Source: Rhizosphaericola mali
GTDB lineage: Bacteria > Bacteroidota > Bacteroidia > Chitinophagales > Chitinophagaceae
Assembly (NCBI RefSeq): GCF_004337365.2
Contig: NZ_CP044016.1
Coordinates: 2,604,001 to 2,668,000, forward strand
DNA: 64,000 nucleotides
Direction: 5' to 3'
Program-made: the position numbers and the translations under genes
Notes under the pieces: model-generated
What the model saw: only the letters and a program-made list of their open reading frames with translations
Database searches by the model: none
Told to the model about the DNA's origin: nothing
Shown: positions 18,559-28,819 of the stretch, in pieces
Numbering within the stretch: position 1 is the stretch's first letter
Layout: every line of letters begins with the position of its first letter

Positions 18559-20619
18559 ATGAAAATATATATTTCGCGTCTAATAATAATTGGACTTTCA
18601 ATAGCATATCTAATTTCTTGTAAAACTAATGAAACAAGTAACTCTGATCGAAAACATTTCATCGAAACAAAAAACATAGACAGTTCCGTAAAACCGGGTG
18701 ATGATTTTTTTCAATATTCGAATGGCAGCTGGCTAAAAAACGCCAAAATCCCAGATGAATATTCATATACAGGTATCTTTCTCGAAGCTGACCGCACAAT
18801 AAAAGGGCATTTGAAAGAGATTTTGGAAAATGCAGCCCAAAACGACAGCAAAATTGGGAGCATATCGCAAAAAGTCGGCGATTTTTACACTTCTGGAATA
18901 GATACGGTTACGATCAATAAACGAAATTACGAACCTGTTAAATCTTTACTGGCAAAGATTGATGCCGTAAAATCCATTCCGGAATGGATGCAAATCGCCA
19001 CCGAAGAAACCGTAAATACATATAATCCCAATATTTATAATACCCCAAATATTTTTGGATTTATTGTATATGCAGACCAGAAAAACAATACAAAGAATAT
19101 CGCTTGGCTTCTGCAAGCCGGAATCGGGCTCCCAGAAAGAGACTACTATTTCCGAACAGATACAGCAACAATTGACATTCAAAATGCGTATAAAAATTAT
19201 TTGACGGAATTATTCAGATTAACAGGTTCTGATAGTTCTACTTCCATCAAAAATTCCGAAACGGTTTACAATATCGAAAAACAATTAGCTTCTTCGCACA
19301 AAACGGCAGTTCAACTTCGAGATGTGTCGGCCAATTATCACAAAATTTCTATGGAAAAAATTGAAAACGAGCAACCGAATATCGGCTGGAAAGCTTTTTT
19401 CAAAACCATTGGCGCCAAAACAGATTCTGTGGATATGGAACAACCGGAATATTACGCTAAACTCAATACAATGCTGAAAACCGTTCCCATTGACGACTGG
19501 AAATTGTATCTAAAAGCACACACTTTAACATCTTATGCCAATTTGTTGAGCAAAGATTTTCAAGATGCGTCTTTTAATTACAACAAAATACTAAGCGGAC
19601 AAAAAAAACAACGCATTCGTGGGGAGCGTATTGTCTCTAATACCGATGCAGAATTGGGTGATGCTTTAGGGCAATTGTATGTGGAAAAATATTTCACTCC
19701 GGAAGCCAAACAAAAGATTGACGAACTCATCAGCAATATCGTAAAAGCTTACGCCAACCACATCCAAAACCTAGATTGGATGGGCGATGCCACAAAAAAA
19801 ACAGCACTCGAAAAATTGAACGCCATCAACAGAAAAATAGGATTTCCTGATAAATGGAGAGATTACAGCAACGTAACCATCGACAAGTCCAAATACTTTG
19901 AAAATAACGTTGCCTGCAACCGGGACAATTTTGATTTTATGCTTTCACAATTAGGAAAGCCAGTAGATAAAAGTCTTTGGGGAATGACTGCGCCCACATA
20001 TAATGCGTATTATGACCCGATGCACAATGATATTAACTTTCCTGCCGGAATTTTGCAATCTCCCCTTTTCGACAAAGATGCCGATGATGCGGTAAACTAT
20101 GGCGGGATTGGATGGGTAATAGGTCACGAAATAACTCACGCTTTCGATGACCAGGGCTCGCTATACGACAAAGAAGGGAATATGAAAAATTGGTGGACAA
20201 AAGAAGATAAAACCAAATTCAACAAAAAAGTAAAACAGATTCAAAAATTGTATGACGGTTTTGCAGTTTTCAAGGATTTGAATATTAATGGTGAACTTAC
20301 TTCTGGCGAAAACATTGCAGATTTGGGTGGAATGTCCATTGCTTACGATGCCTTTAAAATGACCAAACAAGGAAAAAGCAACGAGAAAATTGACGGCTTT
20401 ACTCCTGACCAACGTTTCTTTTTGGCGTTTGCGAATTCTAGGAGAGTAAAAAAAACAGACGAATCTTTGCGACAGTATGTGCAAACAGACCCTCACGCTA
20501 CCAACAACTGGAGAATTAACGGACCATTGATGAATTTCGAGCCATTTTATAAAGCATTTAACGTAAAACCAGGAGAAAAAATGTATAAAGATCCGAAAGA
20601 CAGGATAAAGATTTGGTAA
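18559..20619 (+). CDS. M13-family metalloendopeptidase lipoprotein (neprilysin/PepO-like)
   Basis: Zinc endopeptidase of 686 residues that cuts oligopeptides. The lipobox-like LISC gives an N-terminal acylated Cys21 or nearby, so it should be anchored in a membrane facing the periplasm or the surface. The zinc site HEITH is at about 522-526 with the third ligand in GENIADLGG (about 583-591). The ending KMYKDPKDRIKIW is the conserved M13 C-terminal Trp. The substrate-clamping NAYYDP motif appears as YNAYYDPMHNDINFPAGIL. It is complete and intact, and a perfect hairpin terminator follows directly. Confidence 0.93.
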   Translation: MKIYISRLIIIGLSIAYLISCKTNETSNSDRKHFIETKNIDSSVKPGDDFFQYSNGSWLKNAKIPDEYSYTGIFLEADRTIKGHLKEILENAAQNDSKIGSISQKVGDFYTSGIDTVTINKRNYEPVKSLLAKIDAVKSIPEWMQIATEETVNTYNPNIYNTPNIFGFIVYADQKNNTKNIAWLLQAGIGLPERDYYFRTDTATIDIQNAYKNYLTELFRLTGSDSSTSIKNSETVYNIEKQLASSHKTAVQLRDVSANYHKISMEKIENEQPNIGWKAFFKTIGAKTDSVDMEQPEYYAKLNTMLKTVPIDDWKLYLKAHTLTSYANLLSKDFQDASFNYNKILSGQKKQRIRGERIVSNTDAELGDALGQLYVEKYFTPEAKQKIDELISNIVKAYANHIQNLDWMGDATKKTALEKLNAINRKIGFPDKWRDYSNVTIDKSKYFENNVACNRDNFDFMLSQLGKPVDKSLWGMTAPTYNAYYDPMHNDINFPAGILQSPLFDKDADDAVNYGGIGWVIGHEITHAFDDQGSLYDKEGNMKNWWTKEDKTKFNKKVKQIQKLYDGFAVFKDLNINGELTSGENIADLGGMSIAYDAFKMTKQGKSNEKIDGFTPDQRFFLAFANSRRVKKTDESLRQYVQTDPHATNNWRINGPLMNFEPFYKAFNVKPGEKMYKDPKDRIKIW

Positions 20620-20624
20620 AGATT

Positions 20625-20657
20625 AAACCTCATAGGTTTCAAAAACCTATGAGGTTT
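20625..20657 (+). terminator. Perfect 15-bp hairpin terminator after the M13 gene
   Basis: AAACCTCATAGGTTT and its exact reverse complement flank a 3-nt loop, with a TTTT tail, 5 bp after the M13 stop. It probably ends the DUF885-S12-M13 transcript. The symmetric A/T ends mean it could act on both strands. Confidence 0.85.
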
Positions 20658-20687
20658 TAATAATAATAATTAAAAAATATTTTCAAA

Positions 20688-21680
20688 ATGAAAAATATAA
20701 TAACTAAAAATCCTATCATCAGCTATTTAATTATCTGTTTTCTGATTACTTATTTTTTTTGGTTTTTACCTGTACTAATAAATCTGCCAAAAGACGTGAC
20801 ATTTGCTTATAGTTTAATAGGTACTTGTGGCCCTTTATTGGCAGGGTATTTTATTACTTTAATTCGCTCGAATCAAAAGATAACAATAAGTTCAAAAACG
20901 ATTTTCCTTATTGCATTTTTGGGTACAGCTATCACCTTGGGATTACGAATTTATTATACCGGAAAGGGATTGCCGGATGCCAATGGAAAGATTCCTACAA
21001 TAAGTGAAATCACACCGATTGGTTGTTTGTTGTTCTTCAATCTTTGCCTAATTATCGGTATCAACTTCAGCAATTCTACTAACCAAAAATTAAAAGAAAA
21101 CTATATCAAAACTGCTCTTTTCGACAAAACAAAAATAAAATGGTATTTTTTTGCACTGCTGATATTTCCTATAATCAATATAACGAGTTACTGGATCGCA
21201 AAAATAATTGGAACTAATACAACAGATTATTTTGTAAAAACAGACCCTAAATGGTTTATAGGACTATTTAGTACTTATTTCTTTTTTGGCGGAAATGAAG
21301 AATACGGTTGGCGAGGTTTCTTTCAAAAAGAAATACAGAAAAAATATTGCCCATTAGTGGTCGTAATAATAATGACGGTTGTATGGTCTTTTTGGCATTT
21401 TCCATTATATTTCAATGGATTTTATTCCACAGGAGGAATCAAAGATTTGCTTCCAAGATTTGTTTTCACTTTGCCTATTTCCATTATTTTCACTTGGCTT
21501 TACAATAAATCGCAATATGCACTCTTGTCCACTATGATTTTGCATGCAATGCTAAATAATACAGATAGAACGTTAGGTTCATCTGAAAATATTGCCATCC
21601 TGTTGATGTCGTTTTTTTGTGTTTATTGTATCATTTCTGACAAAATGTGGAAACGAAATCCCTATAATCCTCCAATATAA
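20688..21680 (+). CDS. CPBP-family intramembrane metalloprotease (Rce1/Abi-like)
   Basis: 330 residues with about eight hydrophobic segments. Motif 1 reads EEYGWRGFFQ (about 204-213, the family's EExxxR), motif 2 WSFWHFPLYF (about 232-241, catalytic His) and motif 3 MILHAMLNN (about 283-291). These are the glutamyl-type intramembrane protease residues. Family members process prenylated proteins in eukaryotes. In bacteria they often go with bacteriocin immunity or unknown processing. It stands within the hydrolase island after a terminator, so it likely has its own promoter. Target unknown. Confidence 0.9.
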   Translation: MKNIITKNPIISYLIICFLITYFFWFLPVLINLPKDVTFAYSLIGTCGPLLAGYFITLIRSNQKITISSKTIFLIAFLGTAITLGLRIYYTGKGLPDANGKIPTISEITPIGCLLFFNLCLIIGINFSNSTNQKLKENYIKTALFDKTKIKWYFFALLIFPIINITSYWIAKIIGTNTTDYFVKTDPKWFIGLFSTYFFFGGNEEYGWRGFFQKEIQKKYCPLVVVIIMTVVWSFWHFPLYFNGFYSTGGIKDLLPRFVFTLPISIIFTWLYNKSQYALLSTMILHAMLNNTDRTLGSSENIAILLMSFFCVYCIISDKMWKRNPYNPPI

Positions 21681-21825
21681 AATATCATTTCTAAGGTCAA
21701 CTCCATTTTATAATTTGCGATTTTAAAATTAAATATTTTGTCTCCTTTCAAATCGTACTTTTTTCGGGGAGAGCTCACACAAACTGGACTTGAAAACTAA
21801 ATAACAACAGCATTTAAAAACAATT

Positions 21826-23208
21826 ATGAACAAAATTTACCTATGTTTTTTTTGGGGGTTTTTCGCTGTATTTTGTATGGCTCAAAAGAAAGCTGACTAT
21901 ATAAAAGAACAATACAGCCATATTGGCGAACTTTATAGCAAATACCAGCGTGAAGGCAAAAGCGACAGCGTTTTGTTTATCGCCCAAAAATTTTATCCCA
22001 TTGCTCAAAAATCAGGCAACGACAGCATTTTGCAAAAGGCATATAATCTTTTGGGAAATGCCTATATCATGCAGAGCGATTTTACTTCCAGTTTGGAATA
22101 TTATCTGAAATCCCTGTCTTTGGCACAAAAACTTGGTGACGTTATTACGACAGGAATAGCTTACGAAAATGCAAGCTATGCGTTTTATTTAGTAGGCAAT
22201 TACATCAAAGGAGCAGAATACGGAAAAAAAGCAGTGGATATTTTCCTTTCTCATCCGGGAATCAAAAAAGAATCATCAGAAAGCATTTACTATGGAAATC
22301 TTGCCAATGCAAAGGACAATTGGGCTTCAAACCTTCTGAAAATCAATCAGTTCAAACAATCATTAAATCTTTTGCTAAAAGGAATAACCTATTTAGACAA
22401 AGCCAATTACAAAGAAAATTTGTATTTCCGTTCTGGCATTCTTAGCGATATAGGGAACGCCTATGTGCAGCTTAAGAATCCGAAAAAAGTAGTAGAATAT
22501 TTTGAGAAATCTACAGTATTAAACCAAAAGTGGAATATACTTCCTGCCGCAAGTGTCACGGATAGATATTATGCCGATTTTCTTTTGAATGAAAACAAAA
22601 TACCACAGGCAATTTCTGTTGCCAGAAAAGGTCTAGACGCTGCAAGGATTACCAAAGAAAAAATAAGAATGGTGGAATTATCAGATATTTTGCAAAAATC
22701 CTATGACAAAGTAAATAAAATAGACAGTGCCAATTATTTTTCCAAACTAATGAATGCCTATCGGGATTCAATCTTTAGCTCCCAAAAAATAATCGAAGTC
22801 CAAAACCTGACTTTCAAACAACAAAATGATGAACACGAAGCCGAGCTGGAAAAAGAAAAACTAGCAGAAGAACGTAAAGACAACTTGCAATATGCGGCTA
22901 TTGGTATTGGTTTACTGGCTTTTTTTATGCTCTATTTTATTTTCAGCCATTCGGCAAAAGTGGGGAAAAGAACGATTCTGTTTTTAGGAATTTTGTCGAT
23001 GCTTTTGGTTTTTGAATTTCTGAACCTTTTGCTGCATCCATATCTTGGTAAACTTACCCATCATCAACCGTTTTGGATGTTGCTTTGTATGGTCGCTATC
23101 GCCGCGTTACTTATTTCGTTGCATCATAAGTTAGAGCATTTTATAATCCACAAACTTGTTTCGAAAAATGAAAAAATACGATTGGAAAGAGTGTGGAAAA
23201 AGTCTTAA
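21826..23208 (+). CDS. Exported TPR protein with C-terminal membrane segments
   Basis: A signal peptide (ending near FCMAQ) is followed by about six tetratricopeptide-like repeats (residues 30-290; examples: AYNLLGNAYIMQSDFTSSLEY, GNAYVQLKNPKKVVEYFEKS). A charged coiled coil rich in Glu and Lys comes next, then three to four hydrophobic helices (about 365-445) and a basic tail. The layout resembles the sensor half of Bacteroidota TPR histidine kinases or TPR-HTH regulators, but no kinase, LytTR or HTH domain follows and the tail ends cleanly. It may be a membrane adaptor or sensor working with a separate partner. Unassigned beyond this. Confidence 0.75.
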   Translation: MNKIYLCFFWGFFAVFCMAQKKADYIKEQYSHIGELYSKYQREGKSDSVLFIAQKFYPIAQKSGNDSILQKAYNLLGNAYIMQSDFTSSLEYYLKSLSLAQKLGDVITTGIAYENASYAFYLVGNYIKGAEYGKKAVDIFLSHPGIKKESSESIYYGNLANAKDNWASNLLKINQFKQSLNLLLKGITYLDKANYKENLYFRSGILSDIGNAYVQLKNPKKVVEYFEKSTVLNQKWNILPAASVTDRYYADFLLNENKIPQAISVARKGLDAARITKEKIRMVELSDILQKSYDKVNKIDSANYFSKLMNAYRDSIFSSQKIIEVQNLTFKQQNDEHEAELEKEKLAEERKDNLQYAAIGIGLLAFFMLYFIFSHSAKVGKRTILFLGILSMLLVFEFLNLLLHPYLGKLTHHQPFWMLLCMVAIAALLISLHHKLEHFIIHKLVSKNEKIRLERVWKKS

Positions 23209-23266
23209 ATCTTAAAAAGAAATCAATAACTGAATCATCAACTAACCCTCCAATCAAACTATAAAA

Positions 23267-24445
23267 ATGAAAAATTTTACAACATTATTCCTGCTATCGC
23301 TATTTGTAGCAACGAATGCACAACAAAAAAATACTGTAAAGCCAAAAGATGTTCCCGTTATTGAACTGAGCGGAAAACCCTATGACAGAGGATTTCAATT
23401 AGGACAAACTTATAAAACCGAGACGGCTGCATTGTACAAAAGATGGAAAGAAGATTTAGCAAATAGTCTTCAACAAGATGCAGATTCTATTATTGATGAT
23501 TTTTACCAAAATACCCATTTTCAAGCCGCTTTACAAAAATGGACACCCGATTTGTTGGACGAGATAAAAGGACTTGCAGCAGGTTCTGGTCAGTCTTACA
23601 AAGATGTGTATTGTTTTCAGTTGATGGATGAGTTTTGGGTTTATGCTAATAAAAAAATGCACGGAGAAAAGCACCATTGTAGTGGTTTGGGTATTGCTGC
23701 ACAAGATGGAAACCCCACCTATATTTCACAAAATTTGGATGCACCGAATTATATGAATGGGGCACAGATTTTAATCCATTTAGTTGCTTATAAAAATCAC
23801 CCAGAACAATACATTTTGAGTGCTGCCGGACTGCTTGCCTTGAATGGCGTGAATGCCAACGGAATTGGATTGACCGTAAACACATTGATGGATTTGCAAG
23901 CAAGTGATGATGGTTTGCCGGTTTTTGCTATGATAAGGGGCATTTTAAAACAAAAAAACATCAAAGATGCTTTGGCTTTTGTTCAAAATGTAAAACACGC
24001 TTCGGGACAAAATTATATCATCGGAAATGCCGATAGTGTCTATGATTTTGAAGCTTCTTCTAACAAAGTGGTTCGTTATATTCCCGACCCGAAGAATCCA
24101 AAAATTGTTTTTCATACCAATCACGCAGTTGCCAACGATGACATTAAACCTTGGTATAAAGGTAGAGTGTATAAAGATAGCAGAATAAGATTCGATGCCA
24201 TAAAAAATAGATTGGAAGCAAAAAATGTGAATCTAAATGTGGCAACAGTAGAAACTACTTTACGATCAAAAGACGATGCGAATACCCCTATTTGCAGACC
24301 GTTTGGAGCCAATGAATACGTGTTTACCTTCAGTTCTGTTATTTTTACTTTAGGCAAAAATCCAACGGTTCAATTGACCAACGGATCACCAGATCAAGCG
24401 GATTATGTGTTGCATACATTCAATAACAACAATAAAAAAGATTGA
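23267..24445 (+). CDS. Secreted C45-family hydrolase (acyl-CoA:6-aminopenicillanate acyltransferase-like, Ntn fold)
   Basis: 392 residues with a signal peptide ending near TNAQQ. The segment IELSGKPYDRGFQLGQ and the block HHCSGLGIAAQDG mark the family. Cys138 would become the N-terminal nucleophile after self-cleavage. NLDAPNY (near 154) and NANGIGLTVNTL (near 205) also fit. Relatives cleave or transfer acyl groups from amides, but the natural substrate in Bacteroidota is unknown. It is followed by the S9 peptidase after 14 bp. A scrap of a second, nearly identical C-terminus occurs at 28727-28807. Confidence 0.85.
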   Translation: MKNFTTLFLLSLFVATNAQQKNTVKPKDVPVIELSGKPYDRGFQLGQTYKTETAALYKRWKEDLANSLQQDADSIIDDFYQNTHFQAALQKWTPDLLDEIKGLAAGSGQSYKDVYCFQLMDEFWVYANKKMHGEKHHCSGLGIAAQDGNPTYISQNLDAPNYMNGAQILIHLVAYKNHPEQYILSAAGLLALNGVNANGIGLTVNTLMDLQASDDGLPVFAMIRGILKQKNIKDALAFVQNVKHASGQNYIIGNADSVYDFEASSNKVVRYIPDPKNPKIVFHTNHAVANDDIKPWYKGRVYKDSRIRFDAIKNRLEAKNVNLNVATVETTLRSKDDANTPICRPFGANEYVFTFSSVIFTLGKNPTVQLTNGSPDQADYVLHTFNNNNKKD

Positions 24446-24459
24446 AGTCTAATTTATAA

Positions 24460-26625
24460 ATGAAAAAAATAGCCTTTTTTATATGTACTATTTTTGCGCT
24501 CCATGTTTCACATGCGCAACAAAAGTCTAACAATCAAGATTCTGTAACATACGCAGACTATGAACGCGCGGTAAGTCGACTAAAGTTTTCGACTTCTCCT
24601 TTGATAGCAAATGCAATAATAGATGTTCCTGTTTGGCAAAAAGACAGTAAAAAATTGACTTATACAAAGTATAATATCAATAAACAAAAAGTAAACGTTG
24701 TTGTTGACCTAATCAAAAAAAGCAAAATTGAAACCTTGTTTGTAGAAGATACTACCACCAAAAAAACGCCAGAAAAAACGCCACCAACCGTTGCATCACC
24801 AGATAGTAGTAAAGTGGCTTATGTAGAAAACTATAATCTTTGGATACAAGACACAAAAACAAAAATTAAAAAACAATTGACTTTTGATGGCGTAAAAGAT
24901 TTTGGATATGCTACCGATAACGCAGGTTGGCAACATAGTGATAATGCCATTATTAAATGGTCACCAGATTCTAAGCAAATTACCACTTTTCAACTGGATG
25001 AAAGAGCTATTCCCGATATGTATTTAGTTTCCACCAATGTTGGTCATCCCACGTTGAGCAGTTTCAAATATTCCTTGCCCGCCGACAGTATTTTGCTAAT
25101 GCATCAGCCTGTTGTTATTCAGACGGAAACAGGGAAATTAGTCTGCTTAAAAATGAATCCAGATTTCCATAGAGGAACAAATGGCGATGCGTTTGAAACA
25201 ACTTTTGGCGATGCAATGTGGAGTCAGGATGGAAAAGAATTGGCTTTAGCTTCGGTTTCAAGAGACTATAAAAATGTAAAAATACGTATTGCCAATACCG
25301 ATGATGGTAACGTGAGAGAAGTATTTGAAGAAAACGTTGCCACGCAATACGATGGCACTCCGGGAGATACTATCAATTGGCATTATTTACCTAAATCAAA
25401 CGAAATTATTTGGTATTCTGAAAGAGATAATTGGGGGCATCTTTACTTGTACGATTCCAATACAGGGAAAGTAAAAAATCAAATTACAAAAGGTGATTGG
25501 CTTGTGGTAGCAGTGCTTAAAGTGAACGAAAAAAAGCGAAAAATCTATTTTACTGCAGCCGGTTTGCAAAAAGAAAATCCCTATTTTGAATCTTTTTGTT
25601 CTGTGGATTTTTCGGGAAAAAATTTCAAGATTCTTACGCCAGAAATTGGTACGCATCAGATTTTTATTTCTCCTGACGAATCTTATGTGGCAGATATATA
25701 TTCTCAGCCAAATGTAGAACCAATAAGCATTTTACGAAAAATCGATGGCGAAAAATTGATGGATTTGGAAAAAGCCGATCTTTCTAATTTAAAGGTAACA
25801 GGTTGGCAGCCGCCAATTTCAGTAAAGTTAAAAGCCGCCGATGGTATCACAGATCTATATGGCTTGCTTTTTCAACCGCCCCATATCGATCCTGAAAAAA
25901 AATACCCGCTCGTCAATTATATTTATCCTGGCCCTCAGATTGGCAGCATTTTTTCTTGGAATTTTGATGCAAATAGCTACGATAATGAGGCTTTACCTGA
26001 ATTAGGATTTTATGTTCTTACACTCAACGGAACTGGTACGCCTTATCGTTCCAAATCCTTTCACGACAAGAGTTATGGAGACTTATCCCTTAATACTTTA
26101 GCCGATCAAATAGCTGGAATTAGACAATTGTCCAAAATCTATCCTATTGATACAGCAAAAATCGGTATTTGGGGGCATTCGGGTGGTGGTTTTGCTACGG
26201 CATGTGCGATGTTTAGGTATCCTGATTTTTACAAGGTCGGCATTTCGGAATCAGGTAATCACGACAACCGAAATTATACTGATGGTTGGAGTGACAAATA
26301 CAATGGATTGACCAAAAATGATAATTTCGCAACACTGGCCAATCAGTTACACGCTGAACATCTTAAAGGAAAACTACTGCTTGCTCACGGATTGATGGAT
26401 GACAATGTGCCACCTTACAACACTTTTTTAGTAATTGACGCTTTGGAAAAAGCAAATAAAGATTATGATTTAATAGTTTTCCCTAATGCTGTCCATAGCT
26501 ATCGCGAAAACCAATACTATATGATGCGTCGACGCTGGGATTATTTTGTCACCAATCTTTTAGGAAGAAAACACCCTAATGCATTTTTAATAGATCCAAA
26601 ATCAGTTGAAACTTTAAAAAAATAA
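24460..26625 (+). CDS. S9-family dipeptidyl peptidase IV-like peptidase
   Basis: 721 residues. The signal peptide ends near HAQQ, followed by an eight-bladed DPPIV N-terminal propeller and an alpha/beta-hydrolase domain. The nucleophile is in WGHSGGGFA (Ser about 574), the acid in GLMDDNVPP (about 647) and the His in NAVHSYR (about 678). The enzyme releases dipeptides, usually after Pro or Ala, in the periplasm. The family's double-Glu recognition motif is not obvious, since the usual DEE region reads LDERAIPDMYLVS, so the exact specificity is open. It lies between the C45 and M1 genes with 14 and 15 bp gaps, apparently in one operon. Confidence 0.92.
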   Translation: MKKIAFFICTIFALHVSHAQQKSNNQDSVTYADYERAVSRLKFSTSPLIANAIIDVPVWQKDSKKLTYTKYNINKQKVNVVVDLIKKSKIETLFVEDTTTKKTPEKTPPTVASPDSSKVAYVENYNLWIQDTKTKIKKQLTFDGVKDFGYATDNAGWQHSDNAIIKWSPDSKQITTFQLDERAIPDMYLVSTNVGHPTLSSFKYSLPADSILLMHQPVVIQTETGKLVCLKMNPDFHRGTNGDAFETTFGDAMWSQDGKELALASVSRDYKNVKIRIANTDDGNVREVFEENVATQYDGTPGDTINWHYLPKSNEIIWYSERDNWGHLYLYDSNTGKVKNQITKGDWLVVAVLKVNEKKRKIYFTAAGLQKENPYFESFCSVDFSGKNFKILTPEIGTHQIFISPDESYVADIYSQPNVEPISILRKIDGEKLMDLEKADLSNLKVTGWQPPISVKLKAADGITDLYGLLFQPPHIDPEKKYPLVNYIYPGPQIGSIFSWNFDANSYDNEALPELGFYVLTLNGTGTPYRSKSFHDKSYGDLSLNTLADQIAGIRQLSKIYPIDTAKIGIWGHSGGGFATACAMFRYPDFYKVGISESGNHDNRNYTDGWSDKYNGLTKNDNFATLANQLHAEHLKGKLLLAHGLMDDNVPPYNTFLVIDALEKANKDYDLIVFPNAVHSYRENQYYMMRRRWDYFVTNLLGRKHPNAFLIDPKSVETLKK

Positions 26626-26640
26626 TTCTGAAATTTAATA

Positions 26641-28623
26641 ATGAAAAAAATATTCCTTATAATCCTCAGTTTTTTTGCATTCCATATTTGCCAAGCGCAA
26701 CAAAAAAATGATAGTTCGGAAAACGCTGTTTATAGTCCTTACGAAGCCTTTGCGCCATTGTTTTATCCGATGTATGGCGATAAAATCAGAGCCGCAGATG
26801 GAACTCCCGGACCGGAATATTGGCAAAATACCGCCGATTATAAAATTGCCTGCACGCTTTCTGACAGTTTGGATCATTTGACATCCGATGTCACCGTAGA
26901 TTATACCAATAATAGTCCGCAGAATTTATCATTTGTCTGGATGCAACTGGACCAGAATGTATTTAAAGAAAACGCTACTGGCGTTTTGGCTTCGGCCAAT
27001 CCTACCAATAAAAGATTCAATGTAGTCGATTGGGGCGGATATACGATAAAAGACGTAAAAATAAAGCTGAACGGAAAAATTCAGAATGCTGATTATTCCA
27101 TTTTTGACACCTGAATGAAGATTTCTTTACCCGAAAAGTTAGCAGCCAAAGGTGGAAAAATACAAATCATCATAAACTATGAATTTAAAATAACCGAAAA
27201 CGGGCTTGACCGATCCGGCAGATTAAAAACCAAAAACGGATGGATTACCGAAGTGGGACAATGGTTTCCCCGGATGTGCGTGTATGACAACGTTAACGGA
27301 TGGAACACGCTTCCTTATATTGGTGTGGGAGATTTTTATTTGGAATACGGCAATATCAATTATGAAATTACGGCTCCGTCCAATCTTTTAGTTTTCGGAA
27401 GCGGACAATTAACTAATCCAAAAGAAGTCTTAACCGAAACTCAAATCAAGCGTTTGGAATTGGCAAAACAAAGCGATAAAACCGTTTTTATCCGCACGGC
27501 TGATGAAATCAACCAAATACAAAATAAAAACCAAAAACAGCTTACTTGGAAATTTTTTTGTGAAAACACCCGCGATGTGGCTTGGGCAGCGTCTTCGGCT
27601 TTTATTTGGGATGCAGCGAGAATCAACCTACCCAACGGTAAATCGTCTCTTGCGATGAGTGCCTATCCCATAGAATCGGTTGGCGATAACACATGGAGCA
27701 GAAGCACGGAATATGCGAAAGGAACGATAGAAAATATTTCCAAATACCTTATTCCTTACACCTATCCCACCGCTGTTGCAATAGCTGGACCCGTAAGCGG
27801 AATGGAATATCCTGGTATTGTTTTCTGTGCGGCGTTCGACATGGACCGTGAGTTTTGGTATGATATTTCACACGAATTTGGGCACAATTGGTTTCCAATG
27901 CTGGTGGGACAAAATGAAAGAGTTTTCTCTTGGATGGACGAAGGTTTCAATGAATATTTGAATTATTTTCAGGATCAAACTTTTAATAACGGAGAATTTG
28001 ATTCCCAGAAAAATTTTAATAGAAATCTTGTCGAATCAAGAAACAAATACGTCCTTACCGAAAGCGACGAAGCGATAATGAACAGGCCAGATGTGACCAA
28101 ACTTTCAAACCGATATGCTTTGGCGTATGTGAAACCAAGAATTGGATTGATGATTTTAAGAAACGAAGTTTTAGGCAAAGAACGTTTTGATGGCGCTTTA
28201 AAATATTACGCAGAACAATGGAAATACAAACACCCAACTCCTTACGATTTTTTCCATTGCATAGAAAATTATTCCGGCGAAAGTCTCGACTGGTTTTGGC
28301 GTGGCTGGTTTTTGGAAAATTGGCAGATAGATCAGGCAATTTCTAAAGTAGAATCTGTGGCAGATAGTGCAAAAGGTTTTGATAATGCCATCGTCATTGA
28401 CAATTTGCAAAAAATGCCACTAGCCGTGGTTTTAGAAATAAAATACCGAAACGGGAAAACCGAAAGAACCATTTTGCCTGTAGAAATCTGGCTACGCAAC
28501 AAAACATACACTTATAATTTCAAATCGGATACCGAAATTACCAATGTTGCCATTGATCCAGACAAAGATTATCCCGATAAAAACTATAATAACAATGTCT
28601 GGAGTAACCCTATATTCAAGTAA
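26641..28623 (+). pseudogene. M1-family aminopeptidase interrupted by one in-frame TGA
   Basis: Two open stretches in the same frame, 26641-27114 (157 codons with signal peptide) and 27115-28623 (502 codons), join into one 660-codon M1 peptidase. Only TGA at 27112-27114 separates them. The second half carries the zinc site HEFGHNW (about 411 in the joined numbering) and the third ligand in SWMDEGFNEY. The join reads SIFDT-stop-MKISLPEK. Relatives are expected to have a sense codon here, and a CGA-to-TGA change would explain it. Translation could restart at the ATG touching the TGA, but the product would lack a signal peptide. A sequencing error is also possible. Confidence 0.85.
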
Positions 28624-28726
28624 TACGGCAATGCTGGGTTCCGGAACACCCATAAAATACATCAGGTCAAATCCTATTAAATTAAGAAAATTATGAAAAG
28701 AGTAATCGCGTTTGATTGGATGTCAA

Positions 28727-28807
28727 CAAAATCCAACTGTACAATTGACCAATGGTTCACCGGATCAGGAAGATTATGTATTGCATCAGTTCAATAATAA
28801 AAAATAA
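28727..28807 (+). pseudogene. 3' remnant of a second C45-family gene
   Basis: These 26 codons plus stop (starting QNPTVQLTNGSPDQ) match the last codons of the C45 gene at 24358-24445 almost residue by residue. Nothing recognisable of the family lies upstream. Instead an out-of-frame ATG at 28693 reads straight through. It is a relic of a deleted or partly duplicated copy just before the next S12 gene. Confidence 0.85.
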
Positions 28808-28819
28808 TTGATAGTTAAA

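Noticed and set aside
20625-20657. Hairpin after the M13 gene as a mobile REP-like element
   Set aside because: One copy only was seen, with a T tail right after a stop codon; terminator is the plain reading.
20688-21680. CPBP protease as a phage-defence Abi gene
   Set aside because: The motifs only show the protease family; there is no defence partner beside it.
27112-27114. TGA in the M1 gene as a selenocysteine codon
   Set aside because: The position is not in the zinc site, no selenocysteine hairpin was recognised after it, and an ATG follows at once. A nonsense change is simpler.
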